Part shown: positions 8,298-17,662 of the stretch, one piece after another
Numbering within the stretch: position 1 is the first letter of the stretch
Layout: each line of letters begins with the position of its first letter
Assembly: GCF_000967965.1 (NCBI RefSeq)
Contig: NZ_LACC01000022.1
Location: forward strand, 186,001 to 250,000
Direction of reading: 5' to 3'
DNA from: Pseudomonas fluorescens
GTDB lineage: Bacteria > Pseudomonadota > Gammaproteobacteria > Pseudomonadales > Pseudomonadaceae
DNA length: 64,000 bases
Translations under genes and position numbers: made by a program
Notes under the pieces: model-generated
Seen by the model: only the letters and a program-made list of their open reading frames with translations
Database searches by the model: none
What the model was told of the DNA's origin: nothing

Positions 8298-9377
8298 TCA
8301 ACGCCGGGTCAGCATCACCCCGGATTCCATGTGATGGGTCCACGGGAACTGGTCGAACATTGCGCATCGGGAGATGCGGTGGGTGTCGTGCAGTTGGGCG
8401 ATGTTGGCCGCCAGGGTCTCCGGGTTGCAGGAGATGTACAGGATGTTGTCGAAGCGCCGGGTCAGCTCGCAGGTGTCCGGGTCCATGCCGGCGCGGGGCG
8501 GGTCGACGAACACGCTGCCGAACTCGTAGCTCTTGAGGTCGATGCCGTGCAGGCGCCGGAACGGACGCACTTCGTTCAGGGCTTCGGTCAGCTCTTCGGC
8601 GGACAAACGCACCAGGGTGACGTTATCCACTGCGTTTTCGCTGAGGTTGCTCAAGGCCGCGTTGACCGAAGTCTTGCTGATTTCGGTGGCCAGCACCTTG
8701 CGCACGCGGGTGGCGAGCGGCAGGGTGAAGTTGCCGTTGCCGCAATACAGCTCCAGCAAATCATCGGAGCGATCGCCAAGCGCATCGTATGCCCAGTTGA
8801 GCATCTTCTGGTTCACCGTGCCGTTGGGCTGGGTGAACGCGCCTTCGGGCTGGCGATAGCTGAAGGTGCGGCCGCCGACTTCCAGCTTCTCGACCACGTA
8901 ATCGTGACCGATGACTTCGCGTTTGCCCTTGGAGCGGCCGATGATGCTGACGTTCAAGTCGGCCGCGAGTTTCGACGCCGCCGCATGCCAGTGCTCGTCC
9001 AGCGGGCGGTGATAGCACAGGGTGATCATCGCATCGCCGGCCAGAGTGGTCAGGAACTCCACCTGGAACAGCTTGTGGCTCAGGGGCGCACTCGCTTGCC
9101 AGGCTGCCTTCAGCTGCGGCATCAACTGATTGATGCGCAGGCTGGCAATCGGGAATTCTTCGATCAGGATTGGCGTGCGTTTGTCTTCCTGGGAAAACAT
9201 CGCGTAGTGACGCTCGCCGGCCTCGCGCCACAGGCGGAACTCGGCGCGCAGGCGGAAGTTTTTCAGCGGCGAATCGAAAACGGCTGGCTCCGATGCATCG
9301 AACGGGGCCAGCAGGTCACGCAGACGCGTGACCTTTTCTTCGAGCTGAACGGCATAGGCCTGGGAATCAAAAGTCAT
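8298..9377 (-). CDS. trmA: tRNA (uracil-54-C5)-methyltransferase TrmA
   Basis: A 359-residue SAM-dependent enzyme that makes ribothymidine at position 54 of tRNA and can also modify tmRNA or 16S rRNA. The C-terminal Rossmann domain shows [15 protein letters not shown] (SAM site), then [10 protein letters not shown], and [12 protein letters not shown] with the nucleophilic cysteine. The length is that of Pseudomonas TrmA if the ATG at 9377 is used rather than an upstream codon. The start overlaps the stop of the purine permease gene (TCATG on the plus strand), so it is probably translated by coupling from that gene. Confidence 0.93.
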   Translation of the reverse strand: MTFDSQAYAVQLEEKVTRLRDLLAPFDASEPAVFDSPLKNFRLRAEFRLWREAGERHYAMFSQEDKRTPILIEEFPIASLRINQLMPQLKAAWQASAPLSHKLFQVEFLTTLAGDAMITLCYHRPLDEHWHAAASKLAADLNVSIIGRSKGKREVIGHDYVVEKLEVGGRTFSYRQPEGAFTQPNGTVNQKMLNWAYDALGDRSDDLLELYCGNGNFTLPLATRVRKVLATEISKTSVNAALSNLSENAVDNVTLVRLSAEELTEALNEVRPFRRLHGIDLKSYEFGSVFVDPPRAGMDPDTCELTRRFDNILYISCNPETLAANIAQLHDTHRISRCAMFDQFPWTHHMESGVMLTRR

Positions 9378-10669
9378 GCGTTGAACCAACCCAGCTTGAT
9401 CACGAACAGAATCGACAGGATCACCAGCGCCGGGTTCAGCTCACGGCCGCGACCGGACATCAGCTTGATGGCGGTCCAGGAAATGAAACCGAAGGCGATG
9501 CCATTGGCGATGGAGTAAGTGAACGGCATTGCCAGCGCGGTGATCACCACAGGCGCGGCGACTGTAATGTCGTCCCAGTCTATTTCGGCCAGGCCGGATG
9601 TCATCAGCACGGCGACGAACAGCAGTGCCGGTGCAGTGGCGAAGGCCGGAACGCTGGCGGCCAGTGGCGAGAAGAACAGCGCCAGCAAGAACAGGATCGC
9701 CACCACGACGGCGGTCAGGCCGGTGCGGCCGCCGGCACTCACGCCAGCAGCAGATTCGATGTAGCTGGTGGTGGTCGAGGTGCCCAGCAGGGAACCGGCC
9801 ATGGCGGCGGTGCTGTCGGCGATCAGCGCGCGGCCCATTTTCGGCATATGGCCGTCTTTGCCCATCAGGCCGGCGCGCTTGGCCACGCCGATCAGGGTGC
9901 CGGAGTTGTCGAACAGGTCGACGAACAGGAAGGCGAAGATCACGCTGACCAGACCGATGTCCAGTGCGCCTTTGATGTCCAGTTGCAGGAAGGTCGGGGC
10001 GAGGGACGGCGGCATCGACATCACGCCGCCGAACGGGGTGAAGCCCATGACGATCGAAACGATGGTCACCACCAGAATGCCGATCAGCACCGCGCCGCGC
10101 ACGGCAAGGGCTTCGAGGGCGACGATCAGGGCAAAACCGAGGGTGGCGAGGATCGGAGCCGGTTGTTTCAGGTCACCGAGGCCGACCATGGTCGCCGGGT
10201 TGCTGACCACGATACCGGCGTTGTGCAGGGCGATCAGTGCCAGGAACAAGCCGATGCCGGCGGCAATCGCCGAGCGCAGCGGCAGCGGGATGCTGTTGAT
10301 GATCCATTCACGGATGCGGAAGATCGACAGCAGGAAGAAGCACACCGCCGAGATGAACACCGCACCCAGCGCCACTTGCCAGGTATGGCCCATGTGCAGG
10401 ACCACGGTGTAGGTGAAGAAGGCGTTCAGGCCCATGCCCGGCGCGAGGGCGATCGGGTAGTTGGCGATCAGGCCCATGGTCGTCGAGCCGATGGCGGCAG
10501 CCAGGCAGGTGGCGACGAACACCGCGCCCTTGTCCATGCCGGTTTCGCCGAGGATGCTCGGGTTGACGAATAGAATGTAGGCCATGGCCAAAAAGGTCGT
10601 GACGCCCGCCAGAATCTCGGTCCGCACGTTGGTGTTGTGTGCCTTGAGTTGAAACAGCCTTTCCAGCAT
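9374..10669 (-). CDS. NCS2-family purine permease (PbuG/AzgA type)
   Basis: A 431-residue inner-membrane protein with about a dozen hydrophobic segments. The motif [20 protein letters not shown] and an early [11 protein letters not shown] stretch are signatures of the hypoxanthine/guanine/adenine branch of the nucleobase:cation symporter-2 family. It is expected to take up purine bases with protons. GGGGAG precedes the ATG. The stop overlaps the trmA start, giving an operon that pairs purine salvage with a tRNA methyltransferase. I see no purine riboswitch upstream. The exact base transported cannot be told from sequence. Confidence 0.88.
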   Translation of the reverse strand: MLERLFQLKAHNTNVRTEILAGVTTFLAMAYILFVNPSILGETGMDKGAVFVATCLAAAIGSTTMGLIANYPIALAPGMGLNAFFTYTVVLHMGHTWQVALGAVFISAVCFFLLSIFRIREWIINSIPLPLRSAIAAGIGLFLALIALHNAGIVVSNPATMVGLGDLKQPAPILATLGFALIVALEALAVRGAVLIGILVVTIVSIVMGFTPFGGVMSMPPSLAPTFLQLDIKGALDIGLVSVIFAFLFVDLFDNSGTLIGVAKRAGLMGKDGHMPKMGRALIADSTAAMAGSLLGTSTTTSYIESAAGVSAGGRTGLTAVVVAILFLLALFFSPLAASVPAFATAPALLFVAVLMTSGLAEIDWDDITVAAPVVITALAMPFTYSIANGIAFGFISWTAIKLMSGRGRELNPALVILSILFVIKLGWFNA

Positions 10670-10891
10670 GTCTGCTCCCCGTGGCGCGCCGGGCGCCGTG
10701 AATGTATCGACCTCAACAGCAAAGCACAGGCAGCAGAACGCGCCTGGAAATTACTGTGGGCCGGAAAAAGCCGCGCATCATACCAGTAGCTTGGGAATAT
10801 GGCTGCTTTGGCGGTGATCGTCGTCGAAGTTTTGCGACAAAGCCAAGTGCGCCATACTGCGCGCTGGTTTTCTGGGGTGGATGGGTCCTGC

Positions 10892-11338
10892 ATGAAAAAG
10901 CGTCTGGTTGCCGTCTTCGGAGTATGGATGGCGTTGTTTCTCGGGGCTCAAGTGGCCGTGGCGGCCTCTGCTGCGCCGCTGACGCAATTGAAAGTGCTCA
11001 AGGTCGCGTCGCCGTCCTGTGGTGTCGAAAACATCGACGAAGGGCAAACCCGGACGCGCTGCGATCACAATGGCCCGAACATCATGGTGTACGTGCTGGA
11101 AGTGGGTTACGGGCGTGAGGCCCATGTTGCCCTCGACGGTTTCGAAGTGAACGGCACACGGACACCGGTCTGCGCGTTCAAGAACGGCAACCTGACCAGT
11201 TGCACCCCCGGGGAAAAAACCGTCGGCTATTTGTATGCCCTCGATCTGGCGGGCAAACAGGAAGGCACGCTGACCTTCAGCAATACCTCGATCAACGCGC
11301 CCGGTAACACGATGTCGACGCAGCTTTACATCAAGTAA
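10892..11338 (+). CDS. Secreted small protein, DUF4879/YolA-like
   Basis: A 148-residue protein with a clear Sec signal peptide: MKKR, a hydrophobic core and AVAASA before the mature chain at about residue 25. The mature part has four cysteines (in SPSCG, TRCDH, PVCAF and TSCTP), enough for two disulfides, and reads as a beta-rich domain. The segment LKVASPSCGVENI...TRCDH with LEVGYGR resembles what I remember of the DUF4879 family (Bacillus YolA). The role is unknown. It has its own promoter region, since it is divergent from the purine permease. Start choice rests on the signal peptide. Confidence 0.65.
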   Translation: MKKRLVAVFGVWMALFLGAQVAVAASAAPLTQLKVLKVASPSCGVENIDEGQTRTRCDHNGPNIMVYVLEVGYGREAHVALDGFEVNGTRTPVCAFKNGNLTSCTPGEKTVGYLYALDLAGKQEGTLTFSNTSINAPGNTMSTQLYIK

Positions 11339-11406
11339 CCACAGGTCTCGAACAAGGGTCGGGAAAGCTGACTACGCTTAAAAGATCATTCCGTGGACAG
11401 TCCCTG

Positions 11407-11958
11407 ATGACCTTTAGAGCCTTGATTGCCCTCGCCGAGGGCACCGATGACCTGCAAACCGTCACCCTGATCGACGTACTGCGTCGCGCCAAAGTAGAAG
11501 TGGTGGTGGCCAGTATCGAAGGGAGACGCATGCTCACCTGCGCTCGCGGCACTCGCCTGACGTCCGATGCGATGCTGGTGGACTTGCTGGCGCAACCCTT
11601 CGACCTGATTGCCTTGCCCGGTGGTGCGGTGGGTTCGCAGCACCTGTCAGCCCACCAGCCTCTGCAACAATTGATCAAGGATCAGGCAGCGGCCGGTCGC
11701 CTGTTCGCCGCCATCGCCGAAGCGCCCGCCGTGGCGCTGCAAGCCTTTGGCGTATTGCGTCAAAGGCGCATGACCTGCCTGCCCTCGGCCAGCCATCAAC
11801 TGTCGGGTTGTACCTTCGTCGATCAACCGGTTGTGGTCGATGGCAACTGCATCACGGCCCAAGGCTCAGGCGCGGCTTTGGCGTTTGCCCTGGCGCTGGT
11901 GGAGCAACTCTGCGGTAAAGCCACTCGCATGGCAGTGGCGGGGGAGTTGCTCGTTTAG
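11407..11958 (+). CDS. DJ-1/PfpI-family protein lacking the reactive cysteine
   Basis: A 183-residue homologue of YajL/DJ-1. The framework is present: VTLIDVLRRAKVEVVVAS (19-36), LIALPGGAVGS with the family glycines, and the nucleophile elbow. At the elbow, where YajL has AAICAAP, this protein has AAIAEAP, so the oxidation-sensitive cysteine is Ala104. The helper glutamate near residue 15 is replaced by aspartate (GTDDLQ). Glyoxalase/deglycase or redox-sensing activity based on that cysteine is therefore unlikely. It may be structural, chaperone-like or act through another residue such as Cys45. It stands alone between a secreted protein and an MFS gene. Confidence 0.85.
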   Translation: MTFRALIALAEGTDDLQTVTLIDVLRRAKVEVVVASIEGRRMLTCARGTRLTSDAMLVDLLAQPFDLIALPGGAVGSQHLSAHQPLQQLIKDQAAAGRLFAAIAEAPAVALQAFGVLRQRRMTCLPSASHQLSGCTFVDQPVVVDGNCITAQGSGAALAFALALVEQLCGKATRMAVAGELLV

Positions 11959-11970
11959 GTTTAGAGAGTG

Positions 11971-13221
11971 TCAGACTTTCGCCTCTTCCTTCTCGTCATC
12001 TTTAGCCACGTGCATACGATCGCGGCTGGCCAGAGTCGGGAACAGTTTGACCCACACCCCGGTCACCACCAGCGTGCCGATCCCGCCCATGACCACGGCG
12101 GGCACGGTGCCGAACCAGTGGGCAGTCAGGCCCGATTCGAATTCGCCCAACTGATTCGAAGCACCGATGAACAGACCATTCACGGCGCTGACCCGGCCAC
12201 GCATTTCGTCCGGGGTTTCCAGTTGTACGAAAGATGCGCGAATCACCATGCTGATCATGTCTGCCGCGCCCAACACCACCAACACCGCCAGGGAAAACCA
12301 GAACGAGGTCGACAGGCCGAAGGCGATGGTTGCCACGCCGAAGATGCCTACGGCGGTGAACATCACCCGCCCGACGTTGCACTCCACGGCAAAGCGCGCC
12401 AGGAACAGCGACATCAGTAGCGCGCCCACCGCCGGTGCCGAGCGCAGCAGGCCCAGCCCCCACGGGCCGGTCAGCAGAATGTCCTTGGCGAACACCGGCA
12501 GCAGCGCCGTGGCGCCACCCAATAGCACCGCGAACAGATCGAGGGAGATCGCCCCGAGAATGTCCGGACGACTGCGGATGAAGCGAATGCCCGCCAGCAG
12601 CGAATCCAGAGTGGCCTTGCCCTTGTTCAACGGGGTTTGCCGGGCCGGTAGGTTGAGCATCAGCGAACAGGCGATGACATACAAAAGCACCGTCGGGCCA
12701 TACACCCAGACGCTGCCGAAGGCGTAGAGCAAACCACCGAGGGCCGGGGCGACGATGGTTGCCGATTGCTGGGCCGATTGCGCGGCGGCCACTGCGCGGG
12801 GAAACAACGCGCTCGGCACGATACTGGGCAGCAGGGCCTGGGTGGTGGGCATTTCAAAGGAGCGAGCGGCACCGAGCAGGAAGGCCAGGATAAAGATCAA
12901 TTCCCGGGTGACATGGTCGGTGGCGCTGCCGATGGCCAGCGACAGGGCGATCAATGCCTGCAGGGACTGGCAGATCGCAGCGACCTTGCGCCGGTCATAG
13001 CGGTCGGCGACGTGCCCGGTGTGCAGCATGAACAGCACGCGCGGGGCGAACTCGACCAGGCCGACCAGCCCCAGGTCGAGCACGTTGCCGGTCAGTTGGT
13101 ACAGGTTCCAACCGATGGCCACGGTGAGCATCTGGAAGCCGCTGGCGGTAAATACCCGGGCCAGCCAGAACGCGAGAAAAGGGCGATGGTGACGTAACAG
13201 CAAGGGCTCTTGGCTGGGCAT
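11971..13221 (-). CDS. MFS transporter, DHA3/EntS-like exporter
   Basis: A 416-residue major-facilitator protein with the N-terminal pattern FLAFWLARVFTASGFQM and the loop motif GHVADRYDRRKV typical of the MFS_3 (EntS-like) branch that exports siderophores or drugs. About 12 hydrophobic helices are visible; the C-terminus is charged (AKDDEKEEAKV). I prefer the ATG at 13221, which places the first helix near the start; an upstream start at 13287 would add an unneeded leader. The substrate is unknown, and no siderophore genes are adjacent. Confidence 0.82.
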   Translation of the reverse strand: MPSQEPLLLRHHRPFLAFWLARVFTASGFQMLTVAIGWNLYQLTGNVLDLGLVGLVEFAPRVLFMLHTGHVADRYDRRKVAAICQSLQALIALSLAIGSATDHVTRELIFILAFLLGAARSFEMPTTQALLPSIVPSALFPRAVAAAQSAQQSATIVAPALGGLLYAFGSVWVYGPTVLLYVIACSLMLNLPARQTPLNKGKATLDSLLAGIRFIRSRPDILGAISLDLFAVLLGGATALLPVFAKDILLTGPWGLGLLRSAPAVGALLMSLFLARFAVECNVGRVMFTAVGIFGVATIAFGLSTSFWFSLAVLVVLGAADMISMVIRASFVQLETPDEMRGRVSAVNGLFIGASNQLGEFESGLTAHWFGTVPAVVMGGIGTLVVTGVWVKLFPTLASRDRMHVAKDDEKEEAKV

Positions 13222-13338
13222 CTGCGGGAAAATCTGGGGAGAGGGGAACGACGAGATTATCACCAACCTGTAACAGAAAGTTGCCATGACAAAAGATTTA
13301 GTTAGCCAGACATCGATTTTTCAAACGCCGAAAACCTT

Positions 13339-13473
13339 GTGGTGAGGGGGCTTGCCCCCGTTCGGCTGCGCAGCAGCCGTAAAAACGATCGATCAGGGGG
13401 TAACTGCCAAAACGAATTTTTGCCGGGGGCTGAGGTCGCTTCGCAACCTGACGGGGGCAAGCCCCCTCACCAC
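13339..13473. repeat. REPIN-like inverted pair, GTGAGGGGGC type
   Basis: Two 22-base arms, starting GTGGTGAGGGGGCTTGCCCC and ending in its complement, face each other across about 90 bases. The inner sequence includes GCTGCGCAGCAGC, itself palindromic. This core differs from the GGAGCGAGC type elsewhere in the window. Confidence 0.8.
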
Positions 13474-13593
13474 ATCGATATTGCTTCATCCAAAATCTGT
13501 TTCAGGCCATTTCGCCAACTGTGAGGCAACTTGTCACGCGGCAAAAGACCACGCGGTTCCTCCCCGAAATTGGGACTACTCTTTCAACGTTGA

Positions 13594-13607
13594 TTGATCC
13601 AGATCAA
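13594..13607. promoter_or_regulatory. ANR/FNR box upstream of cioA
   Basis: TTGATCCAGATCAA is a perfect TTGAT-N4-ATCAA site, 163 bases upstream of the cioA ATG. In P. aeruginosa, ANR controls cioAB, so regulation by oxygen through ANR is expected here. The 162-base leader after the box holds no obvious gene. Confidence 0.75.
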
Positions 13608-13769
13608 AACCCACAAAAGGAATTGATCCGGCGGCCGCAAGGCCAGACTCCCTGCGTTGTGATGCGTGCAAAAAAAAGAACAAACAGAGATTCGCCACAC
13701 TCCATATCCGTGGGGGCCGTGGGTGCAGGCTTTAAGCCGGCAGCCGTACTACCTGACAGAGGAAGACTT

Positions 13770-15206
13770 ATGTTCGGTTTAGAGGCACTTGATCTCGCCC
13801 GAATTCAGTTCGCGTTCACCATCTCGTTCCACATCCTGTTTCCGGCCATCACCATCGGCCTGGCGAGTTACCTGGCGGTACTCGAAGGCCTGTGGCTGAA
13901 AACCCATAACGACACCTACCGTGACCTCTACCATTTCTGGTCGAAGATCTTTGCGGTCAACTTCGGCATGGGGGTGGTTTCCGGCCTGGTAATGGCCTAT
14001 CAGTTCGGCACCAACTGGAGCCGCTTCTCGGACTTCGCCGGCTCCGTGACCGGGCCGTTGCTGACCTATGAAGTGCTCACGGCATTCTTCCTCGAAGCCG
14101 GGTTCCTGGGCGTCATGCTGTTTGGCTGGAACAAGGTCGGGCGTGGCCTGCACTTCTTTGCCACCGTGATGGTGGCCATCGGTACGTTGATCTCCACGTT
14201 CTGGATTCTCGCTTCCAATAGCTGGATGCAGACCCCGCAGGGCTTCGAAATCGTCAACGGTCAGGTCATACCCACCGACTGGCTGGCGGTTATCTTCAAC
14301 CCGTCGTTCCCGTATCGCCTGATGCACATGGCCACGGCGGCGTTCGTCGCCACGGCCTTCTTCGTCGGTTCCTCTGCGGCCTGGCATTTGCTGCGGGGCA
14401 AGGACAACCCGGCGATCCGCAAAATGCTCTCGATGGCCATGTGGATGGCATTGATCGTTGCGCCGATCCAGGCTGTCATCGGTGACTTCCACGGTCTCAA
14501 TACGCTTGAGCATCAGCCGGCAAAAATCGCCGCAATCGAGGGTCACTGGGAAAACAAGGGCAACGAGGCGACCCCGCTGATCCTGTTCGGCTGGCCGGAC
14601 ATGAAGGAGGAAAAAACCAAATTCGCCGTCGAGATCCCGTACCTGGGCAGCCTGATCCTCACGCACACCCTGGACAAACAGGTGCCGGCGCTCAAGGAGT
14701 TCCCGCCTGAAGACTGGCCGAATTCAACCATCGTGTTCTGGTCGTTCCGGATCATGGTCGGCCTGGGCTTCCTGATGATCTTCACCGGTTTGTGGAGCCT
14801 GTGGCTGCGCAAGCGCGACACCCTCTACACGTCGCGGCCGTTCCTGTACCTGGCATTGTGGATGGGGCCGTCTGGCCTGATCGCGATCCTCGCCGGCTGG
14901 TTCACCACTGAAATCGGCCGTCAGCCATGGGTGGTCTATGGCCTGATGCGTACGGCGGATGCGTCGTCCAACCATAGCTTCGTGCAGATGAGCATCACCC
15001 TGATCCTGTTTGTCGTGGTTTATTTCGCGCTGTTTGGCGCCGGTCTTGGCTACATGATGCGCCTGGTGCGCAAGGGGCCGAAGATCGACGAAGGCAAGGA
15101 AACCAACGACGGTGGCCCCGGCCAGAAACGCACACCGGCCCGTCCGCTGTCCGCAGCCGACGACGATCACACCGATACCGGCCACAGCCTGACCAAGGAG
15201 ATTTGA
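13770..15206 (+). CDS. cioA: Cyanide-insensitive quinol oxidase subunit I
   Basis: A 478-residue bd-family oxidase subunit that oxidises quinol and reduces oxygen to water at haem sites in the inner membrane. His21 in SFHILFP is the high-spin haem ligand position, and EIGRQPWVVYG is the family's GRQPW signature. The quinone loop region is short compared with E. coli CydA, the hallmark of CIO-type (CydA-S) enzymes. I chose the ATG at 13770, after AGAGGAAG, over an upstream open frame beginning at 13521. It forms an operon with cioB and a 55-residue gene. The charged C-terminal tail is about 45 residues. Confidence 0.92.
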   Translation: MFGLEALDLARIQFAFTISFHILFPAITIGLASYLAVLEGLWLKTHNDTYRDLYHFWSKIFAVNFGMGVVSGLVMAYQFGTNWSRFSDFAGSVTGPLLTYEVLTAFFLEAGFLGVMLFGWNKVGRGLHFFATVMVAIGTLISTFWILASNSWMQTPQGFEIVNGQVIPTDWLAVIFNPSFPYRLMHMATAAFVATAFFVGSSAAWHLLRGKDNPAIRKMLSMAMWMALIVAPIQAVIGDFHGLNTLEHQPAKIAAIEGHWENKGNEATPLILFGWPDMKEEKTKFAVEIPYLGSLILTHTLDKQVPALKEFPPEDWPNSTIVFWSFRIMVGLGFLMIFTGLWSLWLRKRDTLYTSRPFLYLALWMGPSGLIAILAGWFTTEIGRQPWVVYGLMRTADASSNHSFVQMSITLILFVVVYFALFGAGLGYMMRLVRKGPKIDEGKETNDGGPGQKRTPARPLSAADDDHTDTGHSLTKEI

Positions 15207-15209
15207 ATC

Positions 15210-16217
15210 ATGGGTATTGATCTTCCGCTGATCTGGGCCGTGATCATCATCTTCGGCGTCATGATGTACGTGGTCATGGACGGTTTTGACCTTGGCATCG
15301 GCATTCTCTTCCCGTTCATTCCGGGCAAGACGGATCGCGATGTGATGATGAACACCGTCGCCCCTGTCTGGGACGGCAACGAGACCTGGCTGGTGTTGGG
15401 TGGCGCGGCGTTGTTCGGCGCGTTTCCACTGGCCTATTCAGTGGTGCTCTCGGCGTTGTACCTGCCGCTGATACTGATGTTGATCGGGTTGATCTTCCGC
15501 GGTGTGGCCTTCGAGTTCCGCTTCAAGGCCAGGGACGACAAGCGCCATCTGTGGGACAAGGCGTTCATCGGTGGCTCGGTCACTGCGACGTTCTTCCAGG
15601 GCGTCGCGCTTGGCGCGTTCATCGATGGGCTGCCAGTGGTCAACCGGCAGTTCGCCGGTGGTTCACTGGACTGGCTGACACCGTTCACGATGTTCTGTGG
15701 TGCGGCGCTGGTGGTGGCGTATGCGTTGCTCGGTTGCACCTGGCTGATCATGAAGACCGAAGGCAAGTTGCAGGAGCAGATGCATGACCTGGCACGGCCA
15801 TTGGCCTTCGTGCTGTTGGCGGTGATCGGCATCGTCAGCATCTGGACCCCGTTGGCCCACACGGAAATCGCCGCACGCTGGTTCACCATGCCGAATCTGT
15901 TCTGGTTCATGCCGGTGCCGATACTGGTGCTGGTGACGATGTACGGCCTGATCCGCGCCGTGGCCCGCAACGCGCACTACACGCCGTTCCTGCTGACCCT
16001 GGTGCTGATCTTCCTCGGTTACAGCGGGTTGGGCATCAGCCTGTGGCCGAACATCATCCCGCCGTCGATCTCGATCTGGGACGCCGCCGCGCCGCCGCAA
16101 AGCCAGGGCTTCATGCTGGTGGGCACGCTGTTCATCATCCCGTTCATCCTGGGCTACACCTTCTGGAGCTACTACGTGTTCCGCGGCAAGGTCACCCATG
16201 AAGACGGCTACCACTAG
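15210..16217 (+). CDS. cioB: Cyanide-insensitive quinol oxidase subunit II
   Basis: A 335-residue integral membrane partner of CioA. The opening helix with MYVVMDGFDLGIGILFPF and the following APVWDGNETWLVLGGAALFGAFP (about 50-72) are conserved CydB/CioB segments. About eight helices are seen. AAGGAG lies just before the cioA stop and serves as its ribosome site; the genes are 3 bases apart. The length is normal for the family. Confidence 0.92.
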   Translation: MGIDLPLIWAVIIIFGVMMYVVMDGFDLGIGILFPFIPGKTDRDVMMNTVAPVWDGNETWLVLGGAALFGAFPLAYSVVLSALYLPLILMLIGLIFRGVAFEFRFKARDDKRHLWDKAFIGGSVTATFFQGVALGAFIDGLPVVNRQFAGGSLDWLTPFTMFCGAALVVAYALLGCTWLIMKTEGKLQEQMHDLARPLAFVLLAVIGIVSIWTPLAHTEIAARWFTMPNLFWFMPVPILVLVTMYGLIRAVARNAHYTPFLLTLVLIFLGYSGLGISLWPNIIPPSISIWDAAAPPQSQGFMLVGTLFIIPFILGYTFWSYYVFRGKVTHEDGYH

Positions 16218-16237
16218 CCCTGTGCACCGCGAACCTT

Positions 16238-16263
16238 TGTAGGAGCGAGCTTGCTCGCGATGG
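16238..16263. repeat. Single REP sequence
   Basis: A lone GTAGGAGCGAGCTTGCTCGC unit between cioB and the small membrane gene. The core GAGCGAGC/GCTCGC forms a hairpin. There is no opposing arm. Confidence 0.7.
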
Positions 16264-16305
16264 CGTCCTCACAGACGCCATCCACCTTAAATGGAGTAAT
16301 GAGCC

Positions 16306-16473
16306 ATGCCTGGCAAACACACCCTGCACGACATTGAAGAAGCCGAAAAAAAGCCGCTGTGGCAGCGGCTCGGCTGGTTGGCCCTGATCTGGGTCGGCAG
16401 CGTGGGCGCCTTGTTCATCGTCGCCAGCCTGATGCGTCTGTTCATGAACGCGGCCGGCCTGACCACGCACTGA
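16306..16473 (+). CDS. DUF2474-like small membrane subunit of the CIO oxidase
   Basis: A 55-residue protein with one transmembrane helix (about 24-46, WLALIWVGSVGALFIVASLM) after a charged, cytoplasmic-type N-terminus (EEAEKKPLW). Similar 40-60 residue genes follow cydAB/cioAB operons and give accessory subunits (CydX and the DUF2474 group). AATGGAG lies upstream of the ATG at suitable distance. It is separated from cioB by about 90 bases that contain a REP. Assignment rests on position, size and topology. Confidence 0.72.
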   Translation: MPGKHTLHDIEEAEKKPLWQRLGWLALIWVGSVGALFIVASLMRLFMNAAGLTTH

Positions 16474-16507
16474 CATCTCTCCCGTGGCCTCAGGGCACGG
16501 TTTTACG

Positions 16508-16532
16508 ACCCTCCGACCGGAGGGTTTTTTTT
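16508..16532 (+). terminator. Terminator of the cio operon
   Basis: CCCTCC, loop GACC, GGAGGG and eight T. It lies 35 bases after the small-subunit stop and immediately before the convergent rlmG end. Confidence 0.88.
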
Positions 16533-16537
16533 GCCTG

Positions 16538-17662
16538 TTACTTGCGCGCCTTGAGGATCACGAACTTTGGATTGGCCGCCACTTGCTCGACACCACGGAA
16601 CAATCGCGCCAGCTTGCTGTGGTAACCCAAGTGACGATTGCCGACGATGTACAGTGCGCCGCCCACGACCAGCGCTTCGCGGGCCTGCTGGAACATCCTC
16701 CAGGCCAGGAAGTCGCCCACCACCTGTTGCTGGTGAAAGGGTGGATTGCACAGCACGACGTCAAGCGATTGCGGTTCCTGGCCGGCCAGGCCATCACCGG
16801 CGCGCACGATCACTTCCCGTTCACCCAGCGCTGCGCGCCAGTTGTCGGCGGCCGATTGCACGGCCATGAACGACTCGTCCACCAGCGTGTAGTGGGCCTC
16901 GGGGTTTTGCAAGGCGCTGGCGATGGCCAGAACGCCGTTGCCACAACCGAGATCGGCGACCCGCGCCGAGCCAAGGCTTTTTGGCAGGTGTGGCAAAAAT
17001 GCCCGGGTACCGATGTCCAGGCCTTCGCGGCAAAACACATTGGCGTGGTTGAGCAGTTCGATGGCCGGTTCGTCGAGTCTGTATCGCGTTGGGTAAGGCG
17101 ACACCGCTGGCGTTTTGTCCTGAGCCGTGGCAATCAATAGCCGCGCCTTCTTCACCGCCAACGAGGCTTGCACGGGACCGATGTAACGCTCCAGCAAGTC
17201 GCCCGCCGCCCGGGGCAGATGCTTGATCATGGCTGCGGCAACCACTTGGGCGCCAGGTGCCAGTTGGCCTTGCAGGCGGATCAGTTGTTCTTCCAGCAGG
17301 GCCAGGGTTTTCGGTACACGGATCAGCACGCAGTCGAACGGCCCGGCTGGGGTTTCGCTGGCGGGTACGCTCGGCACCGCATCAAAGGCCAGGCCGTTGC
17401 GCACCAGGTTCTTTTCCAGACCCTGCAAGGCCAGGAACGAATCACCGCTGCTGACCACCTGCACCTTGCCCGCCAGGCTGGCCGCCAGCGCGCCGAAACT
17501 GTCATTGAGCACCAATACCCGGGTGTCCGACGCCGGCTGCTGTTCGGCCAGATGATTGAGCAGGTATTCATCGGCCGCATCGAAAGCTTGCAGCGGTTCG
17601 TTCTGCTGTTCGGGCTGGCGGATCAGGTCGAGGCTGGCGAAGGGTGTTTCGAGCAAAGGCAT
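16538..17662 (-). CDS. rlmG: 23S rRNA (guanine-1835-N2)-methyltransferase RlmG
   Basis: A 374-residue protein of the RlmG/RsmC layout: a degenerate N-terminal methyltransferase-like half and a catalytic C-terminal half. The latter shows VADLGCGNGVLAIAS for SAM binding and VVLCNPPFHQQ, the NPPF catalytic motif of N2-guanine methyltransferases. It modifies G1835 of 23S rRNA. It is monocistronic and convergent with the cio operon. The ATG at 17662 gives the expected length. Confidence 0.9.
   Translation of the reverse strand: MPLLETPFASLDLIRQPEQQNEPLQAFDAADEYLLNHLAEQQPASDTRVLVLNDSFGALAASLAGKVQVVSSGDSFLALQGLEKNLVRNGLAFDAVPSVPASETPAGPFDCVLIRVPKTLALLEEQLIRLQGQLAPGAQVVAAAMIKHLPRAAGDLLERYIGPVQASLAVKKARLLIATAQDKTPAVSPYPTRYRLDEPAIELLNHANVFCREGLDIGTRAFLPHLPKSLGSARVADLGCGNGVLAIASALQNPEAHYTLVDESFMAVQSAADNWRAALGEREVIVRAGDGLAGQEPQSLDVVLCNPPFHQQQVVGDFLAWRMFQQAREALVVGGALYIVGNRHLGYHSKLARLFRGVEQVAANPKFVILKARK

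Noticed and set aside
10670-10891. Possible purine riboswitch before the purine permease
   Set aside because: No aptamer-like three-way junction was apparent, and such riboswitches are rare in pseudomonads.
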